64,000 nucleotides of DNA, from positions 3,898,501-3,962,500 of the forward strand of contig NC_058496.1 in assembly GCF_020382885.2 (NCBI RefSeq), read 5' to 3'. The notes below the pieces were generated by a model, which was given only the letters and a program-made list of their open reading frames with translations, was not told where the DNA came from and ran no database searches. Both the position numbers and the translations under genes were made by a program. Below, piece after piece: positions 58,201 to 64,000 of this stretch (position 1 is its first letter; every line of letters starts with the position of its first letter). The stretch comes from Scatophagus argus (Eukaryota; Chordata; Actinopteri; Scatophagidae).

Positions 58201-60258
58201 AAGGATAAGAAGAGATCTTTTTGTAATCATCGACAAATCCCCTGAAGAGATTAAACTAACAACAAATTCATATCTCTAACAAGAAGTGCTTGTGCAGCCA
58301 CAGGCTGATACAGAACTGATGGAGCACTTCATTGACCTCGAAAAGCTATTAAAACATGGATGTAAATCTCATGGCAAAAGCTCTATAGAGTTGCCTCTTC
58401 ACAGAAAATACTTTTTGGCACATGTGTCGTAATATCTTACGTCTGCTTTGTGCTTGTGCAAACCAGTGTGTGTGTACCTTGTTGTCTTGTGGGGTCCATT
58501 CCACTGGGTAACATAGGCTGGCTACCTGGAACTCCTCCAAGTCCCTACAGAGAGAAGAGGATCCATCACCAGCATTACAGTCACCATCACACAGACACTG
58601 TATGCTTCTACTACCCACAGTTCTATCTGCTGCCTGCAGGTGTCATTGTGGCTCTGACCTGATTAGGTAATCTGAGGGGTGGCCTGGGTCCTCCGGGGTA
58701 TCGTGGTGACATAAATGGCTGAAAAATCAGAAATGCTGGGTCATACATACTGTGCACATGTTCTTTCACATGTGTGGTACAATGATGGGTCTGAAAAACT
58801 TACATGCTTCATCCATAAGACAATAGATTTTAAAAGGGATGTTTATTTATCTGCGTACTTTATTGACTTGATTTCATTTGAAGAAACTGTGTTTTCAGCT
58901 TCAGAACAGAAAAACCAAACAGAACTAACGCCTTTGTCACTTTTTGGGCTCGTTTTTCTTTAACAACAGTTCCATGACAGCAGTGTCAGCAGGCGGGAAG
59001 CCGACCACATTTTTATTTGATTGGATTTATGGAAAAAGAATGAGAGAATGAAAGACGAGGTTTGTTAATAATGATGTATGTGTATGTGTTAACTGTGCGC
59101 AGTTTGGCAGCGTGTGCGAGAAGCTCTTTTGCAGCTGTGAGTGGGTTTTCACTTGTCTTCACCACAGACAGTAGCAATGCTGCTGCTATGTCTGCTGAAC
59201 TGATGCCACTGTGGGCAGACAACAAAAACAGTCTGCAGTGCTGGGAAGAAGCAATGCAGCAACCTGCCACTAGAGAGCAACGGTCCACCTGCTTTGAACA
59301 AGGTCCTTTCTTTAATCACCTCCGCTTCTCATCGCCCAGCCGTTAAGATCCCTCACAGCAAACAGCTACAACATTAGGGTCATTTAGCTACTATACTGAT
59401 TTAAAACATTTTCACATGCAAGTCAACAGACATGCAAACAATTCAACACAGAGTTACTGAACGAATAAAGTGAATGTACTGAACTGTATTTCTTTATTTG
59501 CTGGTAAGGCTCTTCATTTTATGTGATGTGTATTCATTTTGCCAGTAAAATTCAGTTCAGTTGTGGTGTTTTCTGATCTAGTCCATGTGCACGTCATTTC
59601 ACAGAACCTGAGTGAAAACTGGCAATCTGGTAATTGTTGCATTTCTTTATCTGATCTTCAAAGTCTTCAAAGAACAACTGATCTTCAGAGGGAGATGGAA
59701 AATGGCTGTTCGAGTTTTTTGAAAGTGGAGCAGAGAAATGCCTATGAAGACTATTGATCTGTGAGTCAGATGCTTGCGTCTGAGTTTGACTGATAATGAC
59801 GGTTAATCAATGTACAACTGGCAGGGTCCTTCTGATGGAGAATGGAGATGAAGCTGCATGTGTGACTTTTTGTCTGGAAGAGATTTATTTCTCCTGTCAG
59901 CTTTTCTCTCCATTTTTAAAAATGTGCACAGAGGTTTGCAGATTATACACCTATTTAAAGGTACGGCACATTAATACATACAGTTAACTCAGAGTGAGTG
60001 AGTGAGTCCTTTGAGCAACATGAATTAAATACTCAGATACAGCACATTTACTTGATTTAATACTACATACATAAAGTATTACAATATGAATTATTTACAT
60101 TATGTGTTATTAAAGACCCTCTCTTGCACTTTCTCTGTTGAATGTGTGTGTGTGTTTGCACTGCACACCTGAAAGAATCCTGGAGGGACGGGCCCCACTG
60201 GCATGCCCTCCCCCGGGGGAAGGTTCCCAAGAACAGGGCTGGGAGCTGCTGCCGCACT
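55203..60258 (-). CDS. ssbp2: Single-stranded DNA-binding protein 2, C-terminal 13 exons (partial)
   Basis: Minus-strand exons: 60258-60169, 58718-58659, 58544-58478, 57853-57783, 57683-57616, 57275-57227, 57145-57110, 57007-56953, 56862-56792, 56636-56558, 56400-56372, 56231-56133, 55232-55203. They total 804 nt, an exact frame of 267 residues plus stop. SSBP2/3/4 bind LDB1 and stabilise LIM-homeodomain transcription complexes in the nucleus. The visible part is the Pro/Gly/Met-rich activation region ([41 protein letters not shown]) with the C-terminal signature [19 protein letters not shown] and NFLNPFQ favour SSBP2 over SSBP3, which has SNPPGTPRDD and NFLHSFQ as I recall. The N-terminal LUFS/LisH exons are not in the window. 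Several exons are short and in-frame, as in alternatively spliced SSBP genes. Confidence 0.93.
55660..55870 (+). repeat. Teleost dispersed repeat in ssbp2 intron
   Basis: It begins agggatagtttgacat and contains gtttagcttagcatggcc and a ccagcacctctatagctcac end. These are hallmarks of a widespread percomorph repeat. Related fragments lie at 52106-52205 and near 63396-63510. Recognised from general knowledge, not by search. Confidence 0.6.
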
Positions 60259-62519
60259 CTGAAAGACGCAAACACACACATGTCGAGTAAAGTTCACAAC
60301 TGAAACCAGTCTGCAGATACTCAACACGTCTTCCATCTGCAGTGGTGGCAAGTAATCCCAGTATGTACGTTTAGTCAAGTACTGTACTAGTATAACTACT
60401 TCCATGACACATCAGGGGTCAACAAAAAATATTCTGATTCACAAAAAACTCCTTTCATAAATCCAAGATGAATTTGGAAATGTTCACGAGTGGATCAGCC
60501 TAACATCCTGCCCTCTACACGCTCACCGTCAACCATAAACGGTCGGTGCAAAGCATCTCACGGATGTCATGTGTAGAAACGAGCCTGCTGATCAACGGTT
60601 CTTTATGGTGAATCGTGGAAGTGACAGAGAGGAAGAGGGAGGAAGGGGATTTTTCAGAAGCAAAAATCTCAGGTGCTTGTGGGGGAGGTGGAGATGAGAA
60701 AGCTCATATCGTTAATTCTTCCATTCATGTAGTCCTCCAGCAGTGCAAGGATGGTGCACATTCTGAGCATGTTTACAGCAATCAGCCTGGCTGCTTTACA
60801 CCTTGCCAAAATGATCCTGACAGAGGGTGGTATCCTCCACCCTGGGATATCGTTTGAAAACGGTTTAATAGGCGAACACAGTTTGTCTGTTTTAGTTTTG
60901 TTACGGTGAACTTGGCCCATATTATTAGGACTCATAATGAAAATATACAACAAAAACACAGTCCTGTTCACTGAAGTGATTTTACACACAAATACTAACC
61001 AAACCAAACTCGTACTTGGTGATTTCTACACAGTATTAGAAGATATTATTAACAGTTTTGGTGCTGTGTTCTGTCACCATGCAGTCTGGCCTTCTCCTCT
61101 GCACCCAGCGAACAGGCAATGCTGAGACAGAGCTGGTGAAATGTTGAGTGAACTTTTGGTTTAAGCTCTGAGTTAGCTATTCAAACTGAAGGATATATAT
61201 ATATAGTCATTGGCTCACTACAAGTGACAGCACTAATAACACTGCTGGTTTGAATGTTTACAATAATGTGGATCTCTAAATAATGTTTGATATTTAGTGA
61301 AATTAAATGTGAAGCAATTAAACAGTCCAGCATCAGTTCAGCACCACATCATCTACGTCGCCAATTTCTTCAAATATTTCGTAAAATAATCCCAGTTAAG
61401 CTTAGACAGTTGTACACACACATTTCAAGGACTTTTTGTGTGTATGTAAAGTGAAAATGAGGCCCCAGGTAAATATTTTAAATTTTTCTCCACTACTTTT
61501 ACTCTCAGTTGTTTTGCAGAAAATGATTTTACGTACATGTGATGAGTTTATAAAATATGCATTGTTAAAGAATACCAAGCAGAATATAAAACAGCTAAAA
61601 GATAATCATGATTTCTATCCTATTTGTACTCAAGAAAAGGGTCAGAATACTTTCTCCACAACCACTGCTCAGTCAGTGTGTAAAATACAGCACTCTTGAA
61701 CATAACACTAAGGAAACAACACAACGTCGTAATAATCAACAAAAAACAGCAATTCAAGGATCTTTCACCGTGTGTGTGTGTGTGTGTGTGTTTGGGGGGG
61801 GGGTGACTTCCTGTTCCTGCAGATGTCCTGCCATGTTGGCCCAGGTTTATTTTTACACAGTGTATTTTCTGTTGAGCTTGTCTCAGACGGGCGGTGGTGG
61901 CACATTTCAGCACAGCCTCCGTCTGCTTCCTGTGGCATTGTACGACTAACTAACCCGGAGTTACCACCCAGCGCCGGCCTCCTCCTCATCCTCACTGGGT
62001 ACACAGAGCAGACAACATGCAGTGTGGGTGACTGTGCATCCATATATATGATAATGTGTTAACAGCGAGCGCATAAAGCCAGCATGGCCGTGTCTGGATC
62101 TGCCCACTCTCTGTTCCGTTTCTTTGATCTCCCCTCTCGCTTTCTCTCCCTCTCTGAAGGCATCGGCTCGGTGTAAAGAGCTCCAGCGAAATTCACCCAC
62201 AGTCTCTGAAGTTTCCGCCAGCTGACTTTTTAGGTCAGACAGGAACAAGGTTTAATCAGAGCCGAGATAAAAGCTGACTGACGACACTCCTGTATGCTCC
62301 TCTACTCCACCCCACCACCCTCGCTATTCCCTCATGTTTCCTCATCCGACTTCTTAACTTCCAATCGTTAACGTTCGGCAGCAGGGAGGAGGATGCAGCT
62401 TTTTGGTTCCATGTTATGCTGCAAACAGAACTTGTGTTTGTCTCAGCAGATGAATGTACAGATGGACACAGATGGATATTGTATCTCCATGGTTCAGTGG
62501 TGGGAGACGGGATTTGGTT

Positions 62520-62523
<4 letters not shown>

Positions 62524-62552
<29 letters not shown>
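62524..62552. repeat. (GT)n microsatellite
   Basis: About 14 uninterrupted GT units in the ssbp2 intron. Alternating purine-pyrimidine runs of this length can form Z-DNA. Confidence 0.95.
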
Positions 62553-62720
62553 ACATTTGTCTGAGTGTAAAACATCACGAACAGCATCAAGTGTGTGTTG
62601 TGGTTTTGTGAGAGTTTTTTTTTCATCTTTTCTTTTCCTCTGTCTTCTCGCACCCTGGATTACCCAGAATGCCTTTGCTCCCTGGCAGCATGGAGGTCTG
62701 CTGAGTTTGCCTTCATGCAC

Positions 62721-62784
62721 ACAGAGAGAGAGAGAGAGAGAATGAGAGAGCGAGAGAGAACGAGAGAGAGAGAGAGAGAGAGAA
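62721..62784. repeat. (GA)n microsatellite
   Basis: A 64-base, almost pure purine (GA) tract with few interruptions. It creates the long low-complexity frames seen on the minus strand here. Confidence 0.95.
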
Positions 62785-63395
62785 AACAGGACAAAGCAGA
62801 GATTATGAGTGTGCAAGTGTGAGTCTTTGTGTGTGTGTGTGTGTGTGGCAGTGAGTGTGAGAGCACTTAATGTTTGTTTGTGCAGGAAAAGTAGAACAGG
62901 GGGAGGAAAAAATCTACCTGACCTGCTGACAGAGCAGTATTTCCCAAATACAGCAACAACAAGAAAAAAAAACAAAAAAACACAACACACAGGATATATC
63001 CCTTCCCCCAAACCCAACACCGCCCTCCATCTATGGAAAACAACAACACTGCACAACACTAACTCTGCCGGTCCTCACAGTCTCTCTTGATTATGACAAA
63101 TCAGATTGACTCAAATGACATTAGAAAATCAGGATGACTCACACCGTGAAGGATTCACGAAGCCGATTCAGAAGAGAGCTGGTGAATCCTTTTCCAAATT
63201 GTCCTTAAGACACCTATAAGCTGTGGGAGCCGCATGGTTTGCATAGCGACACTTCGGCTGTTATATTTAAGATATAATATGTTGGATTTCTACATTAAAG
63301 ATATCTAAAATAAGTAGACGTTTGTTATGTGTTGTTATTGTGCACTAACAACATCCAAATGTTTCCAGCAATGAACAGATGTACAGATTAATACG

Positions 63396-63510
63396 AAGCT
63401 CCTGCCAGCAGTCAGTCAGCCAGTTAGCTTAGCTTAGCACTAAGACTGTTAGCAGGGTTAACAGGTAAAAAAAGGAAAAAAAAATCTGTCTACCAGGTAA
63501 TTTCGTTACC
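63396..63510 (+). repeat. Teleost dispersed repeat fragment
   Basis: Contains ccagttagcttagcttagca, the recognisable core of the same family as the copy at 55660-55870. Ends are approximate. Confidence 0.55.
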
Positions 63511-63914
63511 TTATAGCCAGAGCCACGTTAGCAGCAATAAACAGAGGCCTGCACCTGGAAATGTCACTATTCCTGTCTGTCTGTCTGTCTGTCAGCTCTG
63601 TCTCAATAATATTTTTGGCATTAACAGTCTTAAAAGCTATCTGCATGTAATAATATGTAAATATGTTTTAGGTTATTCTGACACATCGTAGTCATTATGT
63701 AATTCATCCAAAAGAAAGCTGTTAAGTACGGTACAGTAAGTACACATTCAAATCACAATTCAGCTTCAAGTATTCTGAAAAAAGCTGGTCCATGAATGTT
63801 TCATCAGCCTAAAACATGCAGCATGTCTTGGGATACTGTACAAACCAAACTACACACTAACACTCAGCGCCTGCTCGCTGTTTTTCACTGGTCAACACTT
63901 AGGAAACAACCTAC

Positions 63915-64000
63915 ATCATATGGACTAAAGTACTGGTATGGGAATGTTTCTCAGGGTTTGGGCTCGGCCCCTGACTCCCAGTGAAGGGAAATCTTAATGC
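63915..64000 (+). mobile_element. Tc1-like element, cut by window edge
   Basis: A degenerate terminal repeat (catatggactaaagtactgg) is followed directly by ctcagggtttgggctcggcc and onward. That part is almost identical to 1327-1375 of the first copy. As in the copy at 47641, the N-terminal transposase half is missing. The rest lies beyond the window. Confidence 0.75.

Larger units (their letters stand above)
60259..64000 (-). other. ssbp2: ssbp2 intron running off the window
   Basis: No exon for the segment preceding SAAAAPSP (which should end in a KAFHDY-type sequence) was found on the minus strand. This is therefore intron to the edge. It is dense in microsatellites and repeats: (GT)n at 61771-61790 with a 10-base G run after it, (GT)n at 62524-62552, (GA)n at 62721-62784, (GT)n at 62827-62848 and (CTGT)n near 63572-63592. 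Confidence 0.75.

Noticed and set aside
57704..58279. 191-codon plus-strand open frame
   Set aside because: It is antisense across ssbp2 exon 57783-57853 and the intron beside it, with no family features.
62256..63059. 267-codon open frame on the minus strand
   Set aside because: It is built from (GA)n and (GT)n microsatellites (runs of SLSLS and HTHT), has no domain, and lies in an ssbp2 intron.

Overview
The window is vertebrate nuclear DNA, almost certainly from a ray-finned (teleost) fish. Genes are split into many short exons with GT/AG borders. The introns carry teleost-type repeats: Tc1-like DNA transposon remnants, MITEs and short retroposons, plus long (GT)n and (GA)n microsatellites. 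I worked from the sequence and remembered protein families only, with no database search. The species cannot be named from what is visible.

Layout from left to right. Bases 1-5348 hold the 3' half of a synaptic vesicle glycoprotein 2 gene, best matched by sv2c (+), followed by a long 3' UTR to about 8.36 kb. Bases 9467-39201 hold a complete 38-exon iqgap2 (+); its spliced frame closes at 1,659 codons plus stop. Intron 15 of iqgap2 contains a complete two-exon f2rl2 (PAR3-like receptor) on the opposite strand. About 0.9 kb after iqgap2 comes two-exon f2r (PAR1-like thrombin receptor, +). Converging on f2r are three tandem six-exon lipocalin genes (-), each encoding a secreted protein of 187-210 residues. 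The right end holds the 13 C-terminal exons of ssbp2 (-); its N-terminal exons lie beyond the window.

The order sv2c - iqgap2 with antisense f2rl2 inside - f2r matches the conserved vertebrate block I remember from human 5q13, which supports the orthology calls. After f2r the order differs: lipocalins and ssbp2 follow where mammals have f2rl1 and s100z.

The most interesting points are: (1) an 84-residue extra repeat in iqgap2 that human IQGAP2 lacks; (2) a PAR3-like receptor with an intact tethered-ligand site but altered DRY and DPxxY motifs; (3) the lipocalin trio, related to the group that includes fish tributyltin- and saxitoxin/tetrodotoxin-binding proteins; (4) a perfect 26-bp hairpin in a lipocalin intron; (5) a (GT)8 tract directly against an iqgap2 splice acceptor; and (6) a small retroposon with a clean 15-bp target-site duplication in the f2r intron. 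I found no bacterial-type system, no CRISPR array and no convincing RNA gene.
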